From the NCBI RefSeq assembly GCF_050624435.1, contig NC_134534.1, positions 66,673,501-66,737,500 of the forward strand: a stretch of DNA of 64,000 bases, read 5' to 3'. Numbering within the stretch: position 1 is the stretch's first letter; each line of letters starts with the position of its first letter. Both the position numbers and the translations under genes were made by a program. This DNA comes from Tenrec ecaudatus (taxonomy: Eukaryota; Chordata; Mammalia; Afrosoricida; Tenrecidae). The notes below the pieces were generated by a model that ran no database searches, was not told the DNA's origin, and was given only the letters and a program-made list of their open reading frames with translations. Below are positions 46,590 to 59,150 of the stretch, piece by piece.

Positions 46590-47060
46590 ACTAAAGTCTA
46601 TAGAATTCTGCAACACCTAAATAAAAAATAATAATAATCCAGTTAAAATGTGGGCAAAGGCCATGGACATCAAATTCAGAGAAGACACTTGAATGGCTAA
46701 CAAACACACGAGGTAATGCTAATGCTCACTAGTCAGCCAGGTGATGTAAATCAAAGCAATGCTGAAATATCACCTGACACCCACAATGGTAGCCCTGCTC
46801 AAGAAAACAAATAAACAAACAAAATCAGGGGACAACAAATGCTGGAGAGGGCGTAGAGATATTGTAACTCTCAAACACCAGTAGTGGGTTTCAAAACATG
46901 TACAGTCATTGTGAAAGTGGTCTAGTACTCCCTGGAACAACTGGGAATAGAAATACCATACAGCCCAGCTGCTTATAGACCATGCTTCTGCTGGTTACAC
47001 ACCCCAAAGAAGTAAGAGACAGGACAGGTCAAATGCGCAAACCCCTATGGCCATGCCACT
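46590..47060 (+). mobile_element. L1 ORF2 3' part
   Basis: AATCCAGTTAAAATGTGGGC, then CACCTGACACCCACAATGGT, AACAAATGCTGGAGAGGGCG and AATAGAAATACCATACAGCC follow the last part of L1 ORF2. Confidence 0.85.
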
Positions 47061-48609
47061 CTCTACTTGAAATCACCTCCAGCGAGGTGGGCTCACTCCA
47101 GATGGTGCCCACTTCCCATATTGTGGGGAGCGGGAGAAACAAAAATAATTCCTGCCATAGAGCAGTGTTCTAAAGTTATCATAATCCACACATACTGCTA
47201 GAGTAATTAGTGAACCATACTGGGAACTTGGACCCAGAGGAGGAGTAGGGAGGGCATACCTATATCAGAGAACGCCTTTACCATTCTGATGGTAGGTTAA
47301 TCTGTGTTGGGCATGCTACCATTGAGAAAAATTGCTTAACATTACTTACACAGATGCCAAAGGAAAACATGGCTGGTATTGTGTTCCTAATTGCTGATCT
47401 TGTTTCTAGCCAGCCCCTGGTGACCTAGGCAATGTGTTATAGACAACTGGGACATCAGACTCTGTCCTTTCGAGGTACACAGCACCCTAATTAGAACACA
47501 CTAGAAGGACCCAACTGGAAACCCCAGAAAGTGAACTAGACTTTATCTTAAAGTCACTTCTGAAAGAACTAAGAAACTGAAATACTGCCTTGAACTTAAA
47601 GATTAAATGCCCTAGTGGAAGACTAAAGAGATGGTCACTCCCCCAAGGTTAGGGTTTTTGTAGACTTTGGATTTTGGTGTGGTTCAGAACTCTTGCTTTA
47701 AGGGTGCCCAATGAATGGCTACCAGGAACAAGATATATTTACTATTTTCATACTGTGTGTGTGCTTGTGTGTGTGTGTGTGTGTGTGACACAGGTATTAG
47801 CCTACCAGGCACGGTTCTTCCTTTGTAAATGAGTGTTACCAAAAGTATTGCCATCTCTCAAACTCCCATGGCTCATGCAATTAGTGTATGGTCACTTAGA
47901 TTTAAAACTGATACAAGTTAACAATTAATGCATAACAATAGGCCTACTCATGCACAAATTCCTTTTCTGAACAGTGTTTTAAATCCTACACAATTGACTA
48001 AAATAATGCTACTATAAATGTAACTGCCTTATGTCTCATAGAGATGATTTATGATGTACCCCAATAAAATTATGAGTCTCTAAAGTGAACCAAGGACATA
48101 GATGAACCAAAACTATATGGATTTTGAGCTCTCACTTTATCATAGTCCTAATATAAGAAAAATTGATTCTGTGACATGACCCTGTTCAGTACCTGCTCTA
48201 ATGAGAAGACCACTGAATATATGGGCGCTACAGTAAAATGTGGTGAGAAAACTCAGATGATGCCAAAAGAAAAATGCCTGTGACTATAAAGACTTGTCTC
48301 GAAACAAGCAGTCGTCAAAGTTAGGAATCCACTAAATCTGCAGAGAAGCAGCACGCCAGCCTTGTGATTCGAGGACTATAAATTATAAAATCCAAACCTG
48401 GAAGACGGAATACTATTAGAGCCTAAATTACAAAGATCCAGTTTGTAGGATGCTATGCATGATAATGGAGGTCCGAAATCCACCCGTAGGGTCCCTACAT
48501 GAGTGGAGTCTCTTGTGAACCCCCACTGACCATAGTTTAGAGATGTGAATAGCCATACTATCAGACAAAAGGCTTGGTAAAGTGGGATTTGGCAATAGTT
48601 ATAATAGTA
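47061..48609. other. intergenic, unassigned
   Basis: No gene recognised. It contains a (TG)n tract at 47753-47787. Confidence 0.45.
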
Positions 48610-48975
48610 CTTTTACTGGGAGCTTCCAGGGCCTCAGGCTGGATTCAGAAGAGGACTTGGAACAAAGGCTATCATCACTGTTGTTATATGGATCTTGACT
48701 AAAAGCAGAGAATCCCAGAAAGATGTATACTTGCCTCTTATTGACAATGCCACGCCATTCGACTGTGTGGATCATGACAAACTATGGATAGCATTGAGAA
48801 AAATGGGAATTTTGAATACTTCATTGTGTTCATGTGGGACTTGTGTATGACTCAAGAGACAGTTGTGCAAACAGAACAAGGGAATACTGTGTGGCATCAG
48901 GAAAGGTGTGCATCAGGTTGTATCCGCTCACCACACTTATTCAATGTATATATTGAGCAAATTTTTTCTTCTTAG
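48610..48975 (+). mobile_element. BovB/RTE LINE, RT-domain fragment
   Basis: The + frames read AGFRRGLGTKAIIT, ESQKDVYLPLID, DCVDHDKLWIALRKMGI and IRKGVHQVVS, i.e. RTE reverse-transcriptase motifs in order with frameshifts. Confidence 0.82.
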
Positions 48976-48986
48976 TTTTCTACCTA

Positions 48987-49513
48987 CCGTGTTTCTGGGA
49001 AAGTAAGATACTGTCTTACATTTACTTTTCCTCAAGAAGACACACTATGGCTTATTTTCAGGGGATATCTTATTTTTATTAAGTATGTACAACAATGTAC
49101 ACTTACTCAAACATAGTTAAGTGGGCTTCTTCCTGAAGGTTGACCCATGGTGCTGAGTCAAACGGCAGCCACAGCTTTATTCCTTCCCCCTTAGGACACA
49201 CAACACTTAAAGCAGAGCGTCCTGCTCCTCACTTCACTTTCCATGTCTCCCTTTGTGCCTCCGCTTGCACAGCACGCATAGAAGGACCGAGACCAGACAG
49301 GGGGGAGATGGCCTTCCGGTCCCCTCTGAGACAGCAGCGGTCTCTACGGGCCTGAGGAAGGGCTACCGGGCTCCGTGATGGCTCTGTGCTGGTGCGCTGC
49401 AAAGCCACGCCTCTCACTGTCCTGTCTGTTTTGGGGGGCATGGCTTATACTGCTCAAATGCTTAGAAATCCTTCTCCGGCTTATGACTATGTCTTATTTT
49501 CGGGGAAACATGG
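48987..49513. mobile_element. TA-flanked DNA transposon of unknown family
   Basis: TA on both sides; inverted ends CCGTGTTTCTGGGAAAGTAA and, on the other strand, CCATGTTTCCCCGAAAATAA, about 25 bp long. The inside is CpG-rich and lacks a transposase. The first bases CCGTGT are shared with the pogo-like element at 31868, which suggests, but does not prove, the same superfamily. Confidence 0.72.
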
Positions 49514-49572
49514 TATATGCACCCCTCAGATACATCATTTAATTATTCTGTTCTTGAATTTTATATATCTTG

Positions 49573-49756
49573 AGCCCTGGTGGCTTAGTGGATACATGTT
49601 GAGCTGTTAACTCCAAGGTGGGCAGTTCAAAACCACCAGCCACTTGCAGTGTGAAAGATGAAGCTATCTGCTCTCATAAAGTGTTACAGTCTCAGAAACC
49701 TACAGGGACAAGTGTGCTCTCTTCTATAGGGTCAATTCAATGGCAGTGAGTATGTT
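49573..49756 (+). mobile_element. AfroSINE, full length
   Basis: GAGCCCTGGTGGCTTAGTGG, then CAGTTCAAAACCACCAGCC and TATAGGGTCAATTCAATGGC with tail. Confidence 0.92.
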
Positions 49757-49772
49757 GAAAATGTTGCTTTTC

Positions 49773-50167
49773 CAGAGGATGTACACTGGTGCAGATAGGA
49801 GCTGGAGGCACAGGGAATCCAGGGCGATTGATACCTTCAGGACGATACTGGGAGGGTAGAGGGTGAGTGGGTTGGAAAGGAGGAACCGATTGCAAGGATC
49901 TACATGTGACCAGAAAAGGGGGTGAAGGGAGACGTCGGCCAGGGCAAGTTATGACAAAATAATCATTTGTAAATTATCAAGAGCTCATGAGGGGGGCGGG
50001 GAAGGAGAGGGGTAAAAAGAGGACCTGATGCAAAGGGCTTAAGTGAAGAGCAAATGCTTTGAAAATGATGAGGGCAAAGAATGTACAGATGTGCTTTACA
50101 CAATTGATGTATGTATGGATTGTGATAAGAGTTACATGGGTCCCTAATAAAACGTTTTTTAAAAAAA
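49773..50167 (+). mobile_element. L1 LINE 3' UTR with 16-bp target-site duplication
   Basis: 395-bp L1 tail ending in CCCTAATAAAACG and an A-rich tail; flanked by GAAAATGTTGCTTTTC (49757-49772) and GAAAATATTGCTTTTC (50168-50183), one difference. Confidence 0.92.
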
Positions 50168-50464
50168 GAAAATATTGCTTTTCTCAATTTTATACAGTGA
50201 GATGAATCAATGTCCTTGCACATAGCTAGTTTCTTCATTCCATTATTGCAAATAGAGATTTTAATTCTCTATATGAGCATTCCCCTTGCTCCACTGGGCT
50301 GTCATTTTTACTCCTAGCAGTGTTTTTGTTTTTAATTAAAATCCTTTCTAAATATTGTTCTATGCCAATTCTCTTACATGTTTTGGATATAGTAAATATA
50401 CCAATTTAAATTCTGGATTTGACTATCCTGCTTTCTGCCACTTTGTTGGCCTGAGGCTGTTGTT

Positions 50465-50640
50465 TATTATTTTTAAAATTCATTTATTTTTAACAGTTTC
50501 ACCAACCTGCAATTCATATACCATATGTTTCAATAGTTCAATTACATTCATAAGAGTTGTGTAATAATCATCATTACAATCAAGGCTAGGACACTTCTGT
50601 GCACTCCTTGGGAGCTCACCATTTGCTGCCACCCTCCCCT
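50465..50640 (-). mobile_element. old L1 3' end
   Basis: AACAGTTTCACCAACCTGCA, TTCATATACCATATGTTTC and GTTGTGTAATAATCATCA resemble the complement of an ancient mammalian L1 3' UTR. A second, shorter example is at 51420-51515 (minus). Confidence 0.6.
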
Positions 50641-51603
50641 GCCATGTATCTTTGAATCGATTACTAATCCGCTTATTGTCTCTATGGGTTTGCCTAATAT
50701 GGGTTTCACATACAGGAAAACATACAAAATTAAGACAAAATGCATACAAATGACCCAACACCAACAGAATGAAACAAAGAAAAGCCTCAATTGAAAAAGA
50801 AAAAAAAGGCAGAAAATGTTAAAAGCTGGAACAATTAAACACTGAATCAAGAGGAAATCAGTGAAAAGGTGTCACATTTTGATCAAACTACAACTGCAGT
50901 AATCCTGCCCTGTAGTGTAGTCTGTCTTACAATGAGGCCTTTCCCATCTCTGGTCCACAGTCAGATGAGATTCACTAGAGGCTTAATCCGAATAGTGGAC
51001 CCCGTTTTAGACTTTCGCGGTGATGTGCAGCCTTCCGCAAACTGAGTGTTCAGAATTTAGACCCTAATACAATTCCCTTCTCCATGTTTGCATGAACTAT
51101 TTACAACTCTTGGATCACATAAGCTGGTGTGCTATTTCCTTGAGCATTTAGCCAGTGACTTACTTAGATGGCTGCTTGCTTTAAGACTGCAGAAGCTCTT
51201 CCTTTTGCTAGCTCCACACTGTATTCTTTCTTCACCACACTTTGTCAAAGCACCCATATCGTCAATGATAAGTTCATGGTGGTAGGTATTGAGCAGGACC
51301 CTATCAGAAGAACGAATTGCTCTTTGATTAGGGGTTATTAAATTTGAGCTCCAAAGCCATTCTCTCCAATTTAACTCTAAGTTTTAGAGTAACCATCTTT
51401 CTCTTGTCTTCTCGGTTTTTTTTAACAGTTTATTGGCATACAATTCACGTGCCATTGAATTCAATGGTCTAAATATATTTTTAAAAGAGTTGTGCCATCA
51501 CGCTTGCTTGTCATATTTGCTCTCTCTTGGCGTGATTAAGCTTTCTTTACTCCTTTTATCTACCTCTTGCCTTCTATTTCTATTCTTTTAATATTGCCTC
51601 AAA
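50641..51603. other. intergenic, unassigned
   Basis: No gene recognised apart from the old L1 end at about 51420-51515. Confidence 0.45.
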
Positions 51604-53335
51604 ATGTTACTAGGTGCCATCACATCACTTTCGAATCACACTGAGTCCGTGTACAACAGAATGAAACACCGCTCGGTCCTGTGCCTTTCTCACCATTGTT
51701 CTTATTTTGAACCCATCCATGCAGCCCTGGGGTCAGTCCACAATGTTAAAGGTTTTCTTCTTGTTCTCTGCCCCCCACTTTACCAAGCATGATGTCCTTC
51801 TCCAGGGACTGGCCTCTCCTGACAACATGTCCAATGCACATGAGATTAAGTCTCACCTCCTGGCCTCTAAGGAGCATTCTGCTGGAACTTCTTTCAGGAC
51901 AGATTTGCTTGTTCTTTCAGCTGTAGTCTTCAGTAGGGCTTGTCAGCACCTAATTCAAATGCATCAATTCTTCTTTGGCCTTCCTAATTAAATGTCCAAC
52001 TCTCAAATGCATATAAGGTCATTGAAAATACCATAGCTTGAGTCAAATGTACCTTAGTCCTTAAAGTAATATCATTGCTTTTCAACACTTTAAGAAGGTC
52101 TAACACAGCAGATTTACCCAATGCAATGTGTCTTTTGGATCTCTTGACTTCTGCTTCCATGGGCATTGATTGTGAATCCAAACAAGACAAAATCCTTATC
52201 AATTATAACCTTTTCTCCATTTACCTTGATGCTCTCTACTGCTGCAGGTATGAAGAGTTTGTTTTCTTTACACTGAGTTAAAATCCATACTGAAGGCTGC
52301 ATTCTTTAATCTTCATTAGCAAGTACTTTAAGTCCTTCTCACTGTCAGCGAGCAAGGTTGTGTCATCGGCATATTACAGGCTGTTATATCTGTATGTTCA
52401 GGTTGTTATATCCAATCTTTACACCACATCCTTCTTCAGATAACCCTGCTTCTCTGATTCTTTGCTCAGCATACAAATTGAAGAATATAGTAAGAGGATG
52501 CAACCCTGACATCACTCTTCCTGGTTTGAGACCATACTCTCTCCCCTTGTATATTAGCATGACTGCCTTTCGATCCATGTACAAGTTCTGAATGAGCACA
52601 GTGAAGGGTTCTGGAATTCCCATTCTTTGCAACGTTAGCCGCAGTGTATGATGGTCCACACAGCCGAGTGCCTTTGCATCGTCCACGAAACACAAGTCGG
52701 CATCTTTGTAGTATTTGCTGCTCTGAGCCAAGATCCATTTGATATCAGCAATGATATTCCTTTTTCCATGTCCTCGTCTGAATCTTTCATGCACTTCTGG
52801 CAGCTTCCTATCAATGGCTACTATAACCGTTGTTGGATGATCTTAAGTAAAATTTTACTTATGTGTGAGATCAGTGATATCGTTCTTTAGTCTGAGTATT
52901 CCATTGGGTCACCTTTCTTTGGACTGGGTCAAAACGTGTGTCTCTTCCAGTCAGTTGGCCAAACAACTGCCTTGCAAATTTCCTGGCATAAACAAATAAG
53001 TGCATCCAGTGTTTCCTCATCTTGTTGAAACATTTCAATGGATATTTCTTCAATTCCTAGAGTTTTGTTTTTGGATAATACTTTCAGTGCACCTTGAACT
53101 TCTACCTTTGGTACCATTGGCTCTTGCTCATACACGATCTCCTGAGATTGCTGAATGTCCACTACTTCTTTTTGGAACTGTGACTCCATGCATTATTTCT
53201 CTGTGTATCTTTTGTTAATGCTCCCTGCATCATTCAGTATTTTGCCCATAGAATCTTTCAATCTCTCAACTCAACGCTTGAACTTTTCCTTAGTTCTTTC
53301 AGTTCATGATATGCTGAATGTGTTCTTCCTTTTGT
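51604..53335 (-). mobile_element. BovB/RTE LINE, 3' UTR and reverse transcriptase
   Basis: Largest RTE stretch. From right to left on the minus strand: linker and RT start (EVQGALKVLSKNKTLGIEEI, 53100-53050), a frame at 52794-52384 with ADIKWILAQSSKYYKDADLC, FVDDAKALGCVDHHTLRL, a decayed RT palm motif 1 region, then IREAGLSEEGCGVKIG and IQKTHCIG-like C-terminal pieces (52200-52000), then the 3' UTR to 51604 (complement of GTGCCATCACATCACTTTCG). Multiple stops. Confidence 0.88.
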
Positions 53336-53915
53336 TTTTCAATTTTAAATCATTTTCTCGGGGGCTCATTCAACTCTTATCACAATCCATACATAAGTTG
53401 AATCAGTCATGTTTGTATATATATTGCCTTCATTATTTTCTAGACATTTACTTACTATTGAGCCCTTGGTATCAGCTCCCCTCTCCCCCCACCCTCATGA
53501 CCCCCTGATAGATTGTACATTGTTATTATTTTCATCTCTCACACTGCCCATTGTGTCCTTCCCCCAGGTTTTCTGTTGTTCTTCCCCCTGTAGAGGGGTG
53601 TGTGGTTATGTGTCTATCATTGTGATCTGGTCCCCCTTTGTCCCTTCCTCTCCTCCACTACCCTTCTGGTATCACTATTCCCACTCCTGTTTCTGGATTC
53701 TGTGTGTCCTGAGCTCCCATCCCTTTCTATACCTGTGTACATGTTCCGGTCTAGTCTGAATTGAGAAGCAGCACTGGGGTCATGGTAGTGGAGGGTGAGG
53801 AAGCCTTAAGGAACCAGAGGAATACAGTGTGTTTCATAGATGCTTTACTGCACCTTGGTGACTCATCCCTTCCCCGTGGCCTCTCTGTGGGGAGATTGTT
53901 CCACTTTCTTTTGGG
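53336..53915 (-). mobile_element. L1 LINE 3' UTR inside the RTE
   Basis: On + TTTTAAATCATTTTCTCGGG to TTCCCCGTGGCCTCTCTGTG, complement of the lineage L1 tail. RTE sequence stops before it and resumes after it (TTTTGGGTTTTCTAACTTTA). Confidence 0.85.
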
Positions 53916-54735
53916 TTTTCTAACTTTAAGTCTTTGCACATTTCATTATAATATTTTTGTCATATCTTCTTGAACTTCCCTTTGAAATTTTCTGCTTGAC
54001 CTGTCTTTTGAAATTTTCTGCTTAGCTCATTGACGTCATCCTTTCTCTGATTTGCTTTAGCTCCTCTATGATTAAGAACAAGTTTCAGAGTCTCTTTTGA
54101 CATCCGCTTTAATCTTGTCTTTCTTTCCTGTTTTCTTAATGATCATTTTAGCTTTCTTCATGTATGAAGTTCTTCATGCCCTCCCACAGTTCCTCCGTCT
54201 TCTCTTAGACTCAAGGCTGTGCTTTGGCTCTCTTGTTTGAATTTTCTTCAGCTTCAACCTCAACTTACAGATGAGAAATTGCTAGTCTATGCCACAGCCA
54301 GTCTTTGGCCTGGTTTTCTCTGCTAACATAAAGCTCCTCCACAGATGTAGTCAACTTTATTTCTGTGCATCTGGAGAAGTCCACATGTACAGCCACCTTT
54401 TGTGCTGTGTTGTGATCAGCTATGAACAAGTTCTTGGTCTTGTCAAATTCTACCATGCCCTCTCTGGACTCATTTCTACCACTATGATCATATTTTTCAA
54501 CTTTTGTTCCTTCTTTTTTGCTTCCAACTTTTGCATTCCAGTTGCCAAAAACTATCAATGCATCTTGATTGCATATTTGGTCAATTTCAGATTGAAAGCA
54601 TTGATAGAATTCTTCAATTTCTTCATCACTACTTTGGTAGTTGGTGAATAAATAGGAATAATTGTTGCATTGACTGGATTTCCTTTAATTCAGATTGACA
54701 AAGAAATCATATTAATTAACAAATCTTTACATTGA
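53916..54735 (-). mobile_element. BovB/RTE LINE, endonuclease region
   Basis: The minus frame at 54558-54265 reads IVFGNWNAKVGSKKEGTKVE, with GDWNAKVG-type endonuclease motif, then EFDKTKNLFIADHNTAQ. The catalytic Asp of the GDWNA motif is Asn here, one sign of decay. 5' end truncated near 54735. Confidence 0.85.
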
Positions 54736-57334
54736 TTAGTATATCTATGCTGTACTCAAGTGACACAAAATTTTTGACTGATTTAAATCCAAACACTCTT
54801 CCTTTCACCTTTACGATTATTGTTGCTTAGTATTTTTATTCCATCTGATTTTATTCATTCCTTCACATAAATGATAATTACTATTGACTCTGTAATCATG
54901 AGGTGGGGCAAAACTCATGAATTACTCATGTTGATTGAGTTAATTGCTTTCATTTCCACAATACTCAAATTTTCTAACTCCATTTTCTCTTTAATTCTTC
55001 TTTTATTAAAGAATTTTTTCCTAAATTAAACTTACCTCACCAGAATTTTGTCTGAAAATATTTTTGCTTTGTCATAATTGTTAAATGACATAAGTATAAA
55101 TGACAGATATTCTCCTCAAAACTTTTGAAGTCTTGCTCATTATCTTCTGGTCTCTATGGTAATAATAAGTTGGCTATAATTCAAATTACCTACAATAAAA
55201 ATAGATTCAATCCATTGAATTATAACTTATGAAGGTCCCATTAGTATCTGTATGGAACTGTGCTCTATAGTGTTCAGTGACTGCTTTTTGTAGGTAGACC
55301 ACCTTTCTCCCAAGCTACCTCTAGATGGACTTAAATCTACAACTTTGTCAACAAAGTAGGGCACATTAACTGTTTGCTCCATTCAGGAAGTCTACAGATC
55401 TAACTTGCATTCCTTTATTGGGAATCTGCTTTCCTCTTAGCAGTATTTTAGAGTGCTCAAATGTTTGTCAAGGTTTGTCCCTTTGGAGATGTTATTTCTG
55501 CATGGTATTCAATGAAATTCTTCATTCAATTGAGTTAGGTCTTTCGGGAGACATGTCATGGAAAATTCTCAATCCTCATCTCTGAATACATCCCCTCCCC
55601 TACCCTGTATGCTAATTCATTAATTTTGGTAGATACAACTAACAAATTTTACCACATTGCACCACTTATAGTTGTCAAGAGAGAAAAATGCACGCTAACT
55701 GAAATCTTTAAGGTTATGTTGATTCATGTGTATGTATAAAAATGTTTGTTTTTGTTTTTTTTATGAATTGAAAAACCAGTAGGCATCATTTGACACCCCT
55801 AACCTTCTTTATACCTATTATGGAAAACCATATTTCCAAAAATATATTTTGTCCATATACCACAAGTGTAGGACATAAAGAAAATGGTTTAAAGAAAAAA
55901 TAGTACAGCTTAAAGAAAACATGTAATGCTCTTTGAGGGGAGGGGGTTACCTGGCACAAACTCTGGGCCAAACACTGACCAGAGACCTAATATTTGCTGT
56001 GAATCTGATGGAATCTATTGTAACACTCAAGGTATCTTTAGTGTCAGTTAGGGACTTAATTGTCTTCCCTAAAATAAGTGTTGTAACCCTGACCCACAGC
56101 TCTCTGTGTGTAATGTAATGTTGTTGTTAGTAGGTTTCAGCAATAACAAACATTTTGGACTCATAATGTTTGATTAATTATTGTTAACTTAATTACACAT
56201 CATCAGAAATCCAGTCTGGGTCCATAACCTAGAACAGCTCTTTGACATTTTCTTTGTGCTTTAGTTTGTGATGCATTTTTAGAAAGATTACACTTGTCAG
56301 AGGCTATAATATTTGCTCTCTATTTGCTAACTATTATTAAAATCTACTATACTTTTATTAAGTTCTTTACTTTCTTAAGCTTAATCTATGTGGGAACTAA
56401 AGAACGAATGAACCATTACCAGGTCCAGCACCATACAGGCAATGCTTAAACCCATTGTTGCAGACATCCTATCAATCCAATAATGTAACATAATGCTATC
56501 CCCTCGTATCGTGCATATAATATTATGTTAATGAGTCCACCCTGGTGTAGACTGTGTCCTGGATTTAATCACTTCTTCAGAGGAACAGATTAAACACAAA
56601 AGCAAACCCAAATTGGGGAGGCAGCTAGAGTGAAGCTAAACGAAGGTGGGTAAGGAACCCAGATGTCCAGGGTTGAAGAAGCTAAAAGAAAGTGAGCCTT
56701 CCCATGGACTCGGTGCCTGAAATCTGGACTTCTAGACTCTGACTCTCAGAAAATCCACTCCTGTTAATTAAAGCCACCTACTTGTGTTATATCTGTTACA
56801 GCAGCTCTAAGACCATATGAGGGGGCTATAAAATTTCACGAAAAAAATGAATCAAGATACTGGAAATTGTCCACAACCTCGTGAAAGCCCCCTTATATTT
56901 TTTATTGTTTATTCAGCAAGTAATTCAACAACATTTCTTTTACTTTAACTTTAATCATCAGAAAAACCTCACTAAATAATATTGGGATCTCTAAATAAGA
57001 ATGCAATAATTTCATTGGTAAAGTCATTTTACCAGTACATTATTCCCGGTTTTCCTAAAAGAGTGACTTATAATAAAGTGATCATTAGAAATAAGTTAAG
57101 TTCAAATGTATCCTACTTCTAATAAAGAAATATGAGCGACCAGCCAAGTGTTATTTTTTCACTCATCAGCCATCCAAATCACAAAGGTCCGTGAGACCGA
57201 GTGTTGGCCAATGTTGGAAACAGATGTCTTTCCCCACTGGTGAGAAGGGAGGACACTGGTGAGACCTTTGCCATTTGCTTCCTTTGGGCTGTTCAGCATC
57301 CACTTGCGCTTGTATCATCTGTATCCCACACTAG
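54736..57334. other. intergenic, AT-rich, mostly unassigned
   Basis: No gene recognised. A diverged AfroSINE-like segment may lie at 55288-55390 (minus). Open frames have no domains. Confidence 0.45.
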
Positions 57335-57475
57335 AGTACAGCACACCAAAGTGTAGGCATAGCCTCACCATTCTTACTTCTAAGGAACACTCTAGCTCTG
57401 CCTCTTCCAAGATGGATTGGTTCATTCTCTGGTTGGCTCAAGATATATTTAATATGCTGAAAACATACAACCCTT
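57335..57475 (-). mobile_element. BovB/RTE 3' UTR fragment
   Basis: CTTCTAAGGAACACTCTAGC, then CTTCCAAGATGGATTGGTTC, complement of the RTE 3' UTR. Confidence 0.65.
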
Positions 57476-57661
57476 ACATGCTCCCTAATTTTAAACCACA
57501 AAGTTTATTGGAAGAACATAAGGCAATCAAAAGCTCTAAACTATCCTGCTATCCTTCATTTAATAGAAATTCCTTATCGTCACCTAGGCATTCACATTTT
57601 GCTCCTACCAAGAGCTGGCAAGTGTAAACTGTCTAGTACAAAGAATGGCCTGTGTAGTAAT

Positions 57662-57905
57662 TTAAAACAAAAACCTCAAACCAAGTTGATTCTGACTCAT
57701 AATGACCCTATAGGATATAATAGAACTGCCTCTTTGGGTGAAACCAAATTCACTGTCATCACCTCAGTTCAGACTCCTAGAAACCCTATAAAGAGACGGT
57801 GCATCTTACAGGAGCAGACAGCCTCCTCTTTCTCCTCAGGACTAGCTAGTGGGTTTGGACTATTGACATTGTTAAACCAAAGGATCACAAAGATTCCTTG
57901 AGTAG
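57662..57905 (-). mobile_element. AfroSINE
   Basis: On + GATTCTGACTCATAATGACC, CTATAGGATATAATAGAACTG, then CTCTTTCTCCTCAGGACTAGC and GTGGGTTTGGACTATTGAC. Confidence 0.82.
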
Positions 57906-57957
57906 CAATTTATAAGATTAGCTTACAATCATACAATCAATGAGCCTAGATACCTAC

Positions 57958-58345
57958 AAAAGGAGCCTTTGTGATAGAGCGGTTTACATATTGGAATGCT
58001 AACCGTAAGGTTGTTGGTTTGAACCCACCAGCTTCTTCATGGAAGAAAGACGAGGCAGTCTGCTTCCATAAGGATTTCCAAAAAAACTCCATGCCTTAGA
58101 GCCAATTCAGAGTCAGAGCCACTTCTAATTCTGAGACTGTAACTGTTTCCAGGAGTGGAAAGCTTCATCTTTCTCCCATGGAGGGGCTAGTGATTTTGAA
58201 CTGCTGACCTTTCAATTAGCAGCCCAGTGTGTAACCCACCAGGCCACCAAAGCTCCTCTCCATAATGAAATTTCTGGAGTTCTACTCTGTCCTATAAGGT
58301 CTTGGTGAGTCAGAATTGACTCAATGGCAAGAGGTTTTTGGTTTT
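57958..58345 (+). mobile_element. AfroSINE split by an opposite AfroSINE
   Basis: Head and body at 57958-58110 (GGAGCCTTTGTGATAGAGCG, GGTTTGAACCCACCAGC, GAGGCAGTCTGCTTCC) and tail at 58257-58345 (CTGGAGTTCTACTCTGTCC, AGTCAGAATTGACTCAATGG). The central part is displaced by the minus-strand SINE below. Confidence 0.75.
58111..58256 (-). mobile_element. AfroSINE nested in the previous one
   Basis: On + CATCTTTCTCCCATGGAGGG, TTTTGAACTGCTGACCTTTC, AGCAGCCCAGTGTGTAACCC, complement of head and body. Confidence 0.8.
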
Positions 58346-58476
58346 TAATTGGGGGGAGGGGGGTTGTTAGGATTTTGATACTTGAAAAATATAAATAAGA
58401 GCAAGAGATCATCATTTAACAAAATAACATAGACTAACTATAAGGGAAAATAGCATTCATCTACCGGAACACCCAA

Positions 58477-58675
58477 ACAAAACCCCTCACAGCCATCAAG
58501 TCGATGCTAACTCATAGGGCAGCGTAGAACGGCCCCCGTGGGTTTCTGAAACAGGAACACTTCAGCTCATAGACATCCCTGACTTTCTCCCACGGCATGA
58601 CGGGATGCTTTCCGACTTGCTGGCCTTGCAGTTAGCAGCCGATGCACGACAACTACGCCAACAGAGCTCCTCATG
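58477..58675 (-). mobile_element. AfroSINE, full length
   Basis: On + CAGCCATCAAGTCGATGCTA, CTCATAGGGCAGCGTAGAAC to ACGCCAACAGAGCTCC. CpGs are retained, so probably young. Confidence 0.9.
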
Positions 58676-58984
58676 TACTAGACCAAAATGACATGGCTCA
58701 TAATTGACCTGCTTGCTTGTTCACCCCAGTGATCTTATTCCTCAGAAAATACCCTAATCAGTTTCTGATGTCACCCAACTTTCCCCATGTTGTCTGTGGC
58801 ATGTTCAAAGTTACTGCTAGCACTGAATTTCTTCCTCAGTGTTTGCTCCCTGAATGAATGTATAAACTCACTCCTTTATTCATGTTGTCTGACTCGTGAT
58901 CTCTTTACCCACAAGAGAGGTCATTTAGCTCATCAGATTGCCACCTCTCAAAAAACAAAGCAAAAGCAAAAACATCTTGTTGCC

Positions 58985-59150
58985 TTTAAATTGGTGCCGA
59001 CGCAGAGGGACTCACAGGGTCAGCAGTTCGAAACCACTAGCTTGCCCTGAAGCAGAAAGATGGGGCTTTCTACTCTCCTAAACAGGTACAATCTTGGGAA
59101 CTCACAGGGGCAGTTCTAACCTGGCCTCTAGAGTCCCTATGACTACACAT
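58985..59150 (+). mobile_element. AfroSINE
   Basis: GTCAGCAGTTCGAAACCACT, AGATGGGGCTTTCTACTCTC, GGGCAGTTCTAACCTGGCC. Confidence 0.85.

Noticed and set aside
52384..52794. 136-codon frame as a domesticated reverse transcriptase
   Set aside because: It is a fragment of a decayed RTE with stops on both sides and lost catalytic motifs.
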